DNA from: Solen grandis
Lineage: Eukaryota; Mollusca; Bivalvia; Adapedonta; Solenidae
Direction: 5' to 3'
Length of the DNA stretch: 64,000 nucleotides
Assembly: GCA_021229015.1 (NCBI GenBank)
Contig: CM037782.1
Coordinates: forward strand, 43,367,224-43,431,223
The notes beneath the pieces were generated by a model. The model was given only the letters and a program-made list of their open reading frames with translations. It had not been told where the DNA came from and did not search any database. The translations under genes were made by a program, and so were the position numbers. Position 1 is the stretch's first letter; the number at the start of each line of letters is the position of its first letter. Shown in pieces: positions 51,101 through 62,600 of this stretch.

Positions 51101-53973
51101 CAAGTTAAGAAAAGTATCTTGACACTATGACAAACATTTATTCTTGCAGCTGATACATACCACAACTGTTCTGAGTCTATCGCGGCACGGGATCGAACCC
51201 GCCGTCACTTGTCTGTACTTACACATTATCAGGCGTGGAGGTCTGACGTATCTCCTGTTCAAACTGGGTTTTGATGTTCTTTTCTGACTTCTTGTTGCGG
51301 GTCCTCCGTGTTCTATCATTCAAATCAGGAGGCGGGATCTGTCGTAATCAATATTCCCAGTTGAGCCTTTAGACTTGATAGTTCTTTGAAATGATGGACT
51401 AATCTATATTCTTATTAAAACGAAATGCTTTTTTTATAAAATACTTATAGAGTTTTCATCGGAGTATTTAAAGATGAAAGGGCTATTGAAACATGTGTAT
51501 AGTTTAAGCACATTTTATTAAAAATCTTGAAATGGGGGTCGAGCCACAAGTTCTATCCATCTTCCTCAGACATTGAGCGTTTGCTAAATAGATATCATCA
51601 TTGGTGATACAACATTTACAGAAAAGAAAGTAGACTGATGATGATAACAAATTTAATGCTTTGAAAGACTTTGATTAACATAACACACATATACACATAC
51701 ATTCTACACGTGCTCTTCTTGTTCAAATGATTGATTATTCTTAGTTTCCGTATTTCACGTGTACGAAAAGACATGGTGATGAATGTGTAGGTTATGTGTG
51801 TTGTATGTATGAGTATTTATTGCACTAATGCACAGTCTGTGAAATTAGCAGTTGTCCTTGACAGCTTAGTTTCTGTCTTGACAGCAACAATTTTATACCC
51901 GGGCCGTTTGATTTACTAAGCAGAAATTCATAAAGACACCGATTTATATCCGATATATATCCGCGCTTACCCTTATTAAGTACTCATATTTAGGTTTATC
52001 ATTAAAAGTCGGAATTACCCGTCTGCTTATACCCAGCAACTATGATATATGAGCTTATTTATAGCCTTATAAGATAGAAATGCAAAAATGAATTGTTGAC
52101 AGTGTAAACAGGGGTTTTAAAATGTGTCATACACGGGACACAAATATATAGGCGCACCCCGGTTGCCCTTTGAGAGAGAGAGCGGGGAGGGCAGTCAATA
52201 GGTATATAGACAGGAATTATAGGCAGGTGAAATAACCTAATCGTTCACAACCATGGACGCAACCCTAGACTTGTAACCTAACCATATAAAACACCAAACA
52301 TACAGACAGACGGGTGGACACTCACAATACGGTCCAGCAGTTCGTCCAGACGCTGTATGATGCTGTTGAAGGTATGGATCTTCTCGTAACGCTGTCTTCG
52401 CACATGATCCTGGAGGTCCTGACGTATAGGGAGTGCCGCGCTGTAGTCCCCCTGGGGCGGGCACGTGCAACACAGGAAAGGTGATTAAACAAGTACATTA
52501 GACGTATTCTATTTTTCTATTTGAAACCTTTATAAACATTTCGAGCGTAACCTGTATAATAAACATATAACTATATCTCTTCTCATTTAAAGTTATTACT
52601 TATACAGCTATCCTTTTTCACGTTGGTTATACGCCGCTTTTTCAACAACATCCTTATCATATTCATTTTTCCTTGTAAGTTAAATCTATGTATACAGTTA
52701 TATGTTTTAAGCTATGTATATATTGTTATTTACTATATACATATCTGGTTAGGGTAGGGGTTAATTAAGTTGGTAAAACTTACAGCCTATACATATCTCT
52801 ATATTTACATTGATAGCAACTACTTTAACACAACAACATTTCAAAGTATATGGCTGACATTTAACCGAAACAGGATACTAACATTCATTTCTGTTCTACC
52901 AGACGTCTTTTTATACCACTTGTGCATTCACTACATTCAGAGATTTTATAAAGTCAGAATATTAATGAAAGGATAGGTCAATAAATTCATGAACATGAAC
53001 ACACGTTAAAACTTGAAAATGAATTAGCGAAACTATTTTCACTTTATTGATTTTTTTCAGACATTTGTGAAATCATACTACGTGATGCGTCCGAAAAGGT
53101 TGGATGGTTTCCAGCATTGAACTTTTTACAGGGAGGAGTGGTTCAGTGGTGAGACACGCGTTGTCGAGAGGTTCCGGGTTCGAGTCCTTCCAATGAAACT
53201 TCTAATTTCCTTGAGCTAGAAATTTACTCCCACATTGTTTCACTTCACCCAGGTTTAAATGGGTACCTTAGAAGGCGATATAATCCCGTCATATAAGCGG
53301 GGTGGATACTAGTAGTCTGATGACCAGGGATAATCAAAGTAAAGAATCGAATGATTGTTAGTAACTACGTCACACACAAATAAATACTGTATAGTCAGTG
53401 AACGTGCCAACTGAATGTAACTTAGACTATAACATGTGTTTACTTTACTACAGAGACGACACCTGATAAATCTGGAGAGACTGTTTCTGATCTCACGGCG
53501 CTGTATGATATCGAACAACATAAACTCTATACTTGTGTGCAGGTTAATAGTTTAAACAGTATTTATTTCAGTAATATGCATTTTCAGATAAGCAAAGCAT
53601 TAGATACATATAGCTGTTGGTTTATAGAACAAGTTTCATATCAACTCTTCTTGATATATAACGTTGAATAACATCACGTGAAGTACATGCAATAGTCTTC
53701 ATGTGCAGAATAATTTAGGGTATTTTATTTATTTAGTCTTATTTTTTTAAATCGCATTGTACTTTCTTTATATCTTGGTTAAACTATACGGTTAACACAT
53801 GATAGACATGGTGCAGAGTGTACACTTCGGACACGTACCTGTAGCAGAAAAGACATCAGTTTGGTCCATATATCGTAGGTTAACCTGACGTTCAGAACGC
53901 CTGCTCTGTCCAGTTTTTCGTTGACATCCTTCAGCACAGTGCTTAACTGCTTCGGATCGATTTCAGTTGTCAT
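44816..53973 (-). CDS. MIEAP: Mitochondria-eating protein (MIEAP/SPATA18)-like gene A, complete, 10 exons
   Basis: MIEAP in vertebrates acts in mitochondrial quality control, binding damaged mitochondria; the bivalve paralogues are mostly uncharacterised. Ten exons in transcript order: 53839-53973, 52326-52451, 51223-51338, 50654-50749, 49469-49597, 48013-48219, 47533-47734, 46040-46135, 45580-45675 and 44816-45157. All introns are GT-AG, all phases fit, total 1545 bases or 514 residues, normal for the family. The N-terminal part (1-125) holds LTYDIWTKLMSF and SAALPIRQDLQDHVRRQRY; a coiled coil spans about 126-285; the MIEAP C-terminal domain covers about 290-514 with EKYSDLYDSEWTDSL, TELCWHMVVQSPPM and VDYIVWPAVYL. 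The start is the ATG opening MTTEIDPKQ; the frame is open upstream but no earlier ATG fits. Gene B follows upstream in the same orientation. Confidence 0.92.
45580..45675 (-). CDS. MIEAP: MIEAP A exon 9
   Basis: Thirty-two codons, AVESSKFNMIPKKLLTDLQR then AVAPGSVAQVQA, phase 0 on both sides. It fits the AP.SV..V. stretch before the last exon of family members. Confidence 0.85.
46040..46135 (-). CDS. MIEAP: MIEAP A exon 8
   Basis: Thirty-two codons, DSYSFCERTSERHIQLLIED then LLYPCKGGGEMR, phase 0 on both sides. It is bordered upstream by the 45-bp minisatellite of intron 7. Donor GTAATT. Confidence 0.82.
46275..46985. repeat. 45-bp minisatellite in MIEAP A intron 7
   Basis: About sixteen units of GGGTCAGCCAGTCCTTGAAC then TACCCATATACATTATCTTGATAGT, more regular at the left, drifting to 39-48 bases at the right. 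On the plus strand the frame stays open for 167 codons as 15-residue repeats (GQPVLEQPIYIILIL); this is not thought to be a gene. The leftmost unit is preceded by SINE family 2 sequence. Confidence 0.92.
47533..47734 (-). CDS. MIEAP: MIEAP A exon 7: start of C-terminal domain
   Basis: Contains RPTRIAEKYSDLYDSEWTDS then LHILTLESRFDERSAIRLLL, matching the family pattern RP.KL.E.Y.ELYD.EWTDA. The phase returns to 0. The acceptor is taken as TTTAACAG. Confidence 0.9.
48013..48219 (-). CDS. MIEAP: MIEAP A exon 6: coiled coil
   Basis: LEGTVKSLEKWNLALKDDIL then AEREIKFLRKELRIKEQALE and ISMVERDQLLN. Phase 2 to phase 2, 207 bases. Acceptor TTTTCAG, donor GTGAAC. Confidence 0.87.
48985..49228. repeat. 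20/24-bp GT-rich minisatellite in MIEAP A intron 5
   Basis: About eleven units of CATTTGTCGATGTGTGTGCG with or without a TGTG or TATG insert, so unit length alternates 20 and 24. Because neither length is a multiple-of-three mix, several frames on both strands stay open; none is credible as a gene. Confidence 0.95.
49469..49597 (-). CDS. MIEAP: MIEAP A exon 5: coiled coil
   Basis: ENILKKREDRKREEEMKREL then NLLKLNESVLMKTVEDQQNK, highly charged with heptad spacing. Phase 2 to phase 2, 129 bases. Donor GTGAGT. Confidence 0.85.
50654..50749 (-). CDS. MIEAP: MIEAP A exon 4
   Basis: LQETTDEFVSDEKVTKEYSV then REEDIHVPIDP, an acidic variable linker. Phase 2 to phase 2, 96 bases. Confidence 0.78.
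50880..50937. repeat. (CGT)n(CAT)n trinucleotide tract in MIEAP A intron 3
   Basis: GTCGTCGTCGTCGTC passes into a run of CATCATCAT. It lies about 130 bases from exon 4. Confidence 0.95.
51223..51338 (-). CDS. MIEAP: MIEAP A exon 3
   Basis: Begins IPPPDLNDRTRRTRNKK, the IPPPDxND motif that follows exon 2 in the family, then a basic segment. It ends phase 2 at GTAAGT. Confidence 0.88.
52326..52451 (-). CDS. MIEAP: MIEAP A exon 2
   Basis: Forty-two codons, GDYSAALPIRQDLQDHVRRQ then RYEKIHTFNSIIQRLDELL, a conserved helical stretch of the family. Phase 0 on both sides; acceptor CGCCCCAG, donor GTGAGT. Confidence 0.92.
53134..53345 (+). mobile_element. tRNA-derived SINE (family 4) in MIEAP A intron 1
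   Basis: Head GTGGTTCAGTGGTGAGACAC with B box GGGTTCGAGTCC, body ATTGTTTCACTTCACCCAG, tail GTTTAAATGGGTACC. The body differs from families 1-3. Confidence 0.65.
53839..53973 (-). CDS. MIEAP: MIEAP A exon 1 (start)
   Basis: Forty-five codons, MTTEIDPKQLSTVLKDVNEK then LDRAGVLNVRLTYDIWTKLM. It matches the family N terminus (L..LN..L..G.LNV..TY..W). Donor GTACGT. Confidence 0.88.
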
Positions 53974-56199
53974 TTCTGTGACATCTTTAGAAAGCACACA
54001 CGGATGGATGTCAATTTCATAGACTATTAAAGATGCAAAAGATATCTGGGCCTTCCATGGCCAAAAGATTATACAAAAAAAGAAATGGGTAGCTTTTTAT
54101 CTTTCAGCTCTAAAGACTGGGTTGAGCCCCACTCTGATCGCTGGAAGCGACAGGTCAGTGGTGACTGTATCATTGCGCGCAGAGTATTTGAATGCCAAAA
54201 TAGCACGCTCAACAACAGCAACGTTAACAGATGCCATATCCTATATAATTATGAAATATTGTGTATATCTCCTATACTATAACATTATGCCAGGTATTAT
54301 TTTCTTTCTAATTTATGTTAGTTACTTAAAGTAGACCATGTGATGATTTAGAGATGTAGTAGAAACTTTAGTTATAGAAATATTATTTGTAGTGCGGGGT
54401 TTGCTTTCATAGTAATTTGGTAATATAGCGATGTCAGTTAATAACGGGTAAGTGTAGATCCCGAGAGTATAGTACACCCGGATAGAGACACCGGCCCATC
54501 AAAGGCCACCTGTAAGACTTCCCAACATGATATATTTAGCGTGACTAGAACACACAGCGGTGAGGGCCTGAATGAAGAACCACCAGTACTGCGTTTGTTG
54601 TTGTTGTTGTATTGGGGTTTACCGTCGCTGCGATAGTATTTCAATCATATATCGACGTCCAGCTAATTACAGGTGGAGGAAGACCCCGTGTACACAGAGG
54701 TACCCGGGTAGAACCACCGACCTACCGCAAGCCATCTGGAAGGCTTCCTCACATGAAACATCCGAAGTCCCTACCGGGATTCGAACCCACAGCGGTGAGG
54801 GGCTGAGAGATTTGTAGTCCACGACTGTAACCGCTCGGCCACGGCGGCCCCCACTGCGTTTGTTATGTGCTAAAAGGAAGTCGAATCCAGTATAACTGTA
54901 TAGGTTCTACAACTAGTTTACCATGAGATAATTACAATTAATAAAATAATAACCATTAAAGAAACATGTAGTTTTCAAATTGATTAATGTTGTATTTGGT
55001 GAAATGTTTGTCAATTAAACACGTTAATTGATAAATGGATAGAATGAATCTTATCTGGTAGGAATGATAAATAAGTAAACTTTTAAAATGTTATAGAATA
55101 TATTATATAATTATGAAAAAATCAAATATTCAAAGTTTGCATATTTCATTTGAAGCTATATGTGTATTACTTACAGATATTCAAAACATTTCCTAATATA
55201 TCCACAGTCCACTGTGTCGTATATAAAAACAAACACACGCTGTGTCGATCATGGCTGACAGCCTTTGTCTTGTACAATGTGCCAGACAATAAGCTTATTG
55301 TTTTTGGTTGCATGCGTCTTGTGGTAATTAGAAACCAAAAGTCAACGAAGTGTTCAATATACCGCTACTTTATTCATTTCATTTTTAATTTCGGAAGAGT
55401 TGTCTCTCTTAGCCCATTGTCAACTTTCACATAGGAATGTTTGAACTGTGGATTTGATAAAGGTATATGCAGGCACAAGAAGTACTTAAAGAAGGAAAAT
55501 CTCTTTGATATGAGACGGGGCTTGTCAAATGGGGTTAACAACAAATTCCGGAATGTAATATAAATGTACAACCTGTCGCGAATGCCACGATATATGTGCA
55601 GCATAAAAATATTGTTTATACACAAAACTTCGCCACACTGCCTTAGAAATCTGATATTGTTTTCTCCATTATGTATGTACCCCGACTAAACTTTATCCCT
55701 GGGGAAAAATAGTTAAGGCGACCTTTGACCTGTTCAAAACACAAACATAAAACAACTTTTAAATAACTAAAGGGGGAAAGAAACGTAGTGTAACACAATT
55801 GTAACAATGAAAAATGGATTTTAAAGTTGATAGTAATGTACAATCACGACCTAAACAGAGAGAGAGAGATAGAGGCATACACCATCGATGTTTGATATAA
55901 ACAAAATTTAATTATATGCATTTATGTGTAGAACATTTGTAGCAAATTAATTTCAAGCGAGTTTGTTACAGTGGCTGATTTACCGGTGTATGTAAGTGGG
56001 ACACAATGGCCCTACTCCCCCCTCTCTCTCACGGACGCTTAGTGAAGGCAAATAAATAGGTGAATTGAAAGAGCCTTTAGCTAGACGAGCCGACCGGGGA
56101 CCTTGGTCCCCGAACCCTTTTGTATATTTGTGACCATTCTCAATTATGAATTAATTCCTCATTACATCGCTGTTATAATTAATGGGTAATGACATTTTT
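53974..56199. other. Intergenic stretch between the two MIEAP genes
   Basis: Must contain the promoter of gene A (minus strand), but no clear TATA or CCAAT pair is seen. Holds one complete SINE. The frames at 55150-55843 show no family signature. Confidence 0.5.
54600..54852 (-). mobile_element. tRNA-derived SINE (family 1), full length with target-site duplication
   Basis: On the minus strand: A box TGGCCGAGCGGTTACAG, B box GGGTTCGAATCCCGG, body GCGGTAGGTCGGTGGTTCTA and TAATTAGCTGGACGTCG, tail of CAA repeats. ACTGCGTTTGTT flanks it at 54588-54599 and 54853-54864. It is the best reference copy of this family here. Confidence 0.94.
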
Positions 56200-56205
56200 T
56201 TTATT
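56200..56205 (-). terminator. Poly(A) signal of MIEAP-like gene B
   Basis: AATAAA on the minus strand, about 145 bases beyond the stop at 56349. Confidence 0.5.
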
Positions 56206-56348
56206 CTTTATGATTTAAATACATCATTTTACAGTTACCCTACTGCTTTTCTTGTATCCATAGTCATATTTTATCATGCATAAATTAAATTATCCTAAAG
56301 GCACATCAAATCCACGCAGACTGAACTTATTATCAACTAAGTGTCGGG

Positions 56349-56636
56349 TCATTTGACCTGCACGAAACCTTTCTTCAACACTGGACCTCCTTTAACTTTA
56401 TACAACACAGGCCACACCAAGAAATCTACGGCAGTTCCTTTGCCAGCATACACTTCATATAAAGCTTTGTCCAGTGTTTTTGGATTGGCAAGCTCTGTGT
56501 CTATGAACATTGGCGGCGTTTGAAGACACATGTACCAACACAGCTCTACACATTTCTCTATGTATGACATTCCATCCGTAATTTCTTGCAGTGTGTATTT
56601 CTGGCCGTCACTTTCTTCTAATCTTGCTATGAATAG
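56349..56636 (-). CDS. MIEAP: MIEAP B last exon: conserved C terminus
   Basis: LFIARLEESDGQKYTLQEIT, then IEKCVELCWYMCLQTPPMFI and VDFLVWPVLYKVKGGPVLKK, ending GFVQVK and TGA. It is about 18 codons shorter than gene A's, which has an extra tail after the conserved block. Acceptor CTTTTTGCAG. Confidence 0.92.
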   Translation of the reverse strand, partial: LFIARLEESDGQKYTLQEITDGMSYIEKCVELCWYMCLQTPPMFIDTELANPKTLDKALYEVYAGKGTAVDFLVWPVLYKVKGGPVLKKGFVQVK

Positions 56637-59600
56637 CTGCAAAAAGGTTTTAACAGAACTGTTTTAATTATATTTAAACCTTAAAACAAATAAGGTACAC
56701 ACAGTACATTCTAATCATCGCAAAGTTGGACTTGAAAATCATTTGTTTTCTTCTCTTTCTTTTATAGTAATTGCTACCAATCATTTACTGATTATTTTGT
56801 CCATATTTAGACCTTGAGGTCAATGATAACCTGTTTTTTTTTCTGAAGACACTGCATGCAGGAGAGACAGTGATTGGATACAGGGACTCATTTGAGTCTT
56901 TTACGAGAAGGCGTATAGCACCGATACACGGAAGACAAGTTCCGAGTAAAACCAGTACTGAGTTCTTCGAGTTCATATAGCAACCCCATTTTGCCGAGTT
57001 CCAAGCAAGGATGCAATTGGTACTAGTTTTAACTACTTTGGTTTGAAGCGGTCACCAGAGGAAAGTGCCCCGGCTAGGATTCGAACCCCAGACCTCCCCA
57101 TCGCTAAGCGGATACTCTACTCTGAGCTATAGTGTACTATTCGATAAAACACAGACAAGTCACGATTTTGTTTATAAATTTATAAAAATGTATCAAATAT
57201 AAGGAATAAATTAGCAGCTCTGACCATTCTTTCTTCTTATAGAAATATTATTTTATCTTAATCATTTATTTAAATTATTAATTTAACATGCGATCATATT
57301 ATTTATGAATATATATGATATTTCTTTTTGATTTATATTTTACATTATGAATAGAGATGTTACCCAGATTTTGCTTCCATTACCTATTTTTGAGTAATTT
57401 AATTTTTTACTGATCTTAAAATCAGGCCTTTATATATATATATACAATTCTTCAACATGAAACAATATAAAGCCACGAGACATTCCTCGACTTGAAAGTA
57501 GCAAAAGATACACACATTTTTTGTATACTCCACCGACAGCTTGCACGTCTGCTTTCGTAGGTGACACAGCTGTTTCTCGTCGGCTTCCTCCAATTTAGCT
57601 GAGCTCTGTATACAGTAGAATACATTCTCTTTAAAAACACTCAGTCAGAAGTATTTTCTCATCTTGAGTGAATTAAATCCGAATGAACTGTTCAAACAAA
57701 TCCACACAATGATATTAATGGGAATGATTTATCAAAGACGTGCCTTTAACTTGAAACCAACTTAGTCACATATTCGGATAAATATAATACATGATATCAC
57801 GCCTGACCTCGGAGATGCAGGGCCTGAAACCTAAATTTCGTCATCAGGGATAAAATCTCTTGACTATCAAGGTACTCGGTCGACCGACACGGTCCGTGGA
57901 AAGAGCGTAAGACGCCTAACCTGAGCGGAGTCGTCCCCTAGACACAGGAAGTCCGACTTCAGCCTCTCCATCTGTACCTGACTTAACTCCTGGCAAAACG
58001 CAAACCCGTCCTAAAAAAAAATAAAGTTTTAAAAAAGCAAAGATTATAGTACTCGTAGCATTACTTAACTCTATAGTATACATTATTTCTCGAAATAGAT
58101 CTTGAATGTAATGATTACTATTCAAAAGTACGTTCAAATGATTTGTATTTTTTTCCTGTAGGAAATTCTTCAGTTAGTACATTATATTGACAATTCTACC
58201 TTTGCCCTTAAGTATATACCAATTTATGTGTTACGCATACTATCTAATTAAACACTTACACATTAAGGCATAAGTTCTATGTATTCAACGAAAGTGGCTC
58301 GATCCCCGGATGGAACAGTAATGTGACCTTCCCGAGCGCAAAGTCCTGGTAAAAAATGTTACTTTACTACAAACCTGGAGTAATTGTAACAGTGTCTTGA
58401 CCGCATCCTGCTCTGTTTTCCCAGCAGACTTGAAATAGTTAAACATGTCCTTCCATTCCTTCTTGAATATCTCTGAGAAAATTTCTGCTACTTTACTGGG
58501 CGGGAATGGGTTAAACAAGTCAGCCATTTCTGAACTTTTCGATTCTGTTATAGCATTTAACCTAAAAGAAACATTCATGAATTGAATAAATACAATGAAA
58601 TTTAAGTTTATTTTTTGTACAGAAGGGGTAATTTCTCGTTGGAATTGGTATCGATGTCCATGCTGCTCTCGATGAGTGGGGAAGAGGACCACGGAAGTAA
58701 CTTAGGGAAATGCACGTGTCTGAACGAGCTATAAAATACGCCTTCAAATAGTCTGTCTTAGCTTCAAAACCCGAACAACATGGGTTGAGAGTCAAAGAAA
58801 ACGCATTTCATATCTTTAGAAAATAAAACTAAATATCAGCTATTGGAAAAAAGCTATAAGTTACCAGAATAAAAAAATACCATCTGACTTGGCTTGTTGT
58901 TAACCACATATGATCAGTCCCCTTTCACCATTAAAGGCATGATTGTTCCTAATGCCTTGTATGTCTTTATCAACATAATTTTGACACCTTCTAATGCATT
59001 CTTCCTGACCGACACAAAAATGCAAAACAGGTTTATCTCCCATCTGTTATTTTCTCCCATTTGTTTATTAATGGAACTTTAACATAGGATTCCTGACCTA
59101 TCTTTCATCTCCTGGTGCTCTTGTTTCCTCTTGGACAATTCTGATTCTTTCAGTTCCACTTGTCTCTCCAAGCTTTTCAACTTCATCTGCTCTTTGAAAC
59201 TGTTCATCTTTTCTTCTTTCAGACCGCTATGTTTCTTCTCAAGTGTTTCCACACTAACAGTTAACCTAGGGGGAGACAAACGGTGTTTTATTATTAACTT
59301 AGTTAAGTTATCCCGATTAGGGCCGACAGGCACATTTGATTCAATTTTGTTAGTATTCAATGTCCATCTGAAATAAAATGGAATAAATGTTATGTATATG
59401 CATACTTTTTTCCTCCAGATTCATTTGAAAAGTGGAATGAAACTAAAATGTTATACCACTGGAATAAAACCAATTTCAAAGGCATAAATATACTTGCATT
59501 TAAAATACATATTCTGTGTTGTTTGTTGGAAAAAATAAAACGAAAATAAATAAAACTCCCAATATTCGGATCCTGGATCAAGTAACGATACCACTAGCAT

Positions 59601-62600
59601 TCTTTTAAGGTTTCACTTGTAAGTAAATTTGCATGTTTACTTGTTTATCTTGTCATCTCGTTCATCTATCTGTTTTTCTAGATCTTTATTCCTTGTTTCT
59701 CCGTTTTCAAGTCTCTTCTTTAAATGTTCAGCATCCCTAATAAAGAAATCCGTGATATCTATAGTTAATTCATCAATTAATAACCAGAAATAGAAAAGTA
59801 TATCTATTCAGTAATCTTATATTAGTATCAAAATGATATGAAATTATGTGTTGGTCATTTTATAACCAGCCGTCAGTTTGGTATATGTTGATTTATTGAA
59901 TTGATATAAGTACATTGTGTCTATACTAGTCTATCATTGATGGGTGCTGTAATGATATAAGTGTTTGTATCTCTAACAATCATATATTGACATATGATAT
60001 ATTAAGAAATGACATTATGAATGACTCACCAGAATACATGAATATATACTCAAATATTTCCCCTAACTTTGCTGAAAAATGTATAACAAAAGACGATTCG
60101 TTGTAGAGACAGCTTCATTCTTATTTCTTTTACCTCAATTTACAAGCATGTCTTATAACTCAAAGTACAAATCCTTCAAGAATATTCCCGGACTGGACTC
60201 GTCTTTACTCCTGGGGATAACCTTGTTTGTAGATGAATCTGTACCGACAACCTTCATAGGTATCCAGACACCCAAAGTCATATTCTCTGTCTGCTATATC
60301 AACTTCGAGTTGTTTGATTCTCAGAATAAAAGTCAGTGATCATAAATATTAATTTGAAGAGATAGTAAGATTAAAATATTACATATAAAAACACACCTTT
60401 GTCCTCTCTTGTATTTATCACAGATTAATGCGACAGCACCGTAACATTGTTAGCATCGTCAGATATGTCATCCGGTGTATCTATCTTGTCCGGTACAGTG
60501 TTTTCCTTCTCAAGTCTTTTTCTCACCTCTTGCAAGCATGTAGACAACCCGTTTACCTCGTCTTTTACCTTTTTCAAATCCCTTAGATCGTAAAGTTAAA
60601 AAAAACCGTTAAAGTGAAGTTTTGGAAATAATACAAACTGTTTCAAATATATATGTTGAATAATAAGCACTCGTAAAAACAAACATTGAAGACTTATTCA
60701 TAAAAATATTCTATAATAATTTGCCACATTTTTTTCATTTGATAATTAACCGTTTAATATGTTCAAGTATGTAACATCATATTTTAATAGAAAATCATGT
60801 TAAATGTTTCCTTTAAGCCCTGACCTTACAATGATTTTGAGTTTGCTGAATAAATATTGATATGTAACACAGAATAAACAACTGAATGTATGTTATAAAT
60901 GTTTTATGCAGGCATTACTAAACAAATGATCAGTATGTATATGATTGACGGATCCTACCCAGATAATTGCAGGATCTGACTTTTATTTTCACGAGGTGTG
61001 ACCTTGTAGTCATCTTCTTCCACCATCTGATCCGGATTCTGAAACTATAACAAAGTTGCTTTAATTTTCAGCACGAAATGGGAGTTATGGTCCAGACAAA
61101 AATAAATCGTAGTAGTTGGTATTACCTTTAGTAATTAATTAATCATGCATTATGATGATGATGAATCTATAAATTAATGTTTTGCCATTGTAATCAGGTG
61201 GATCCTTCGAAAAGATGGTTTAGCATTTGTTTGTCTTTTGTGGAGGAAGAATAGAAATATTCGTTTATGAAGCACAACGGTAATTCCGGTTTTTAAGTGA
61301 CAAGATAAGACGACCTCCAGAGTAGGACAAAATAATTGGATTGCACAATGCAAGAATGGTCTTTGAAATTTGTGATTGTGTTTTTAAATGATTTGGCATT
61401 TACAAATACATGTAACATATGCTTGTATTTTTCTATAGAGGCTTGGTTTATTTTGGTTTGTTTTGTATTTTTGGGTTCACTTTAAAATAACATATACGTA
61501 TATGAAAAATATGAGGTTGTACTATAGTAGTCGGTTTGAGCAAACAGAGGCTTGCTTGGACTATTGTCTCAGCTTGTTTTATATGGTTTACTTACTGCAG
61601 ATTTTAGTTTAGCAAGCTGGGCCGTCATAGACTTCAGCATGTTAATCTTCTGTAGGCTGTCGGACAGCTCCTGTAGGATGCTCTCTGCACCCTTCCACGC
61701 TTGCTGTTTAGCATCAGTAAACATATCAAATTAAGGACATATAGGGAATAGGAAATCAGTAACTTAAGCTATCAATACACGTATTTAAGTGAAGTAAAAC
61801 AGTCCAAATAGTCAAGTTGAAAATGAATCCTCATAAAATAAAAAGGTTGAAGATGTTTAGTATATGTTGACATTTTAATTGTTTTTGTCTTAAGATAATA
61901 TTACCTTTATGCAACATATTTATCATCAATTCTCCACAGGTAACAACATATAGAAAATACTATATCAAATCTATATTCTAAAGACTATTCCTAATATAAA
62001 TTAATCACATATAAATTAACCAATCGGAATACGGCCTGAAATATTGATTTATCTTTTGAACTTATCTGAAACAAAATATTTTATGTCGACTGCATATCAG
62101 ACTCCCAGGAATACAACGTTGCTTGTGGTAAAACATAAGATACTTTTGAAAATAAGCATGAATATGTTGTTGTAACACAAAACATCTAAAGTTGAGGTTT
62201 TTCTGAACTACATATTTTGAAGATATAAAAGTGTTGTTTTTTTATTGGCCTAGATACATTAAAGTATGCATATTTATACTTTTAGCATGCCATTACAGAA
62301 TATGGTCCTAAATATCTTCAAACATATCAAAATTGTAATATAGAATTCAAGATTTTTAAGTTGATGGAAATCGCAATTTGAGAATTTGACTCAAAGATAT
62401 GAAGAAGGGATGTACGTACAAAATGGGTTCACCCACCATTTCAAATAAAAAGCTGGTTCAAAGACAAGATTGATATTTTGAGGATTATAAAATGCACAAT
62501 TGTATGCCATGAAACATTTTCCTAACCAAAATCAACTGTTTCGGCATGTTTGTTATTTGAATTGTTGAATTGTCTTTATGAATAAGAATAGCTGATATGT

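Noticed and set aside
54572..54817. 81-codon plus-strand frame and similar frames at 43336-43614 and 16283-16501
   Set aside because: The first two are translated SINE family 1 sequence found in both places; the third shows no family signature.
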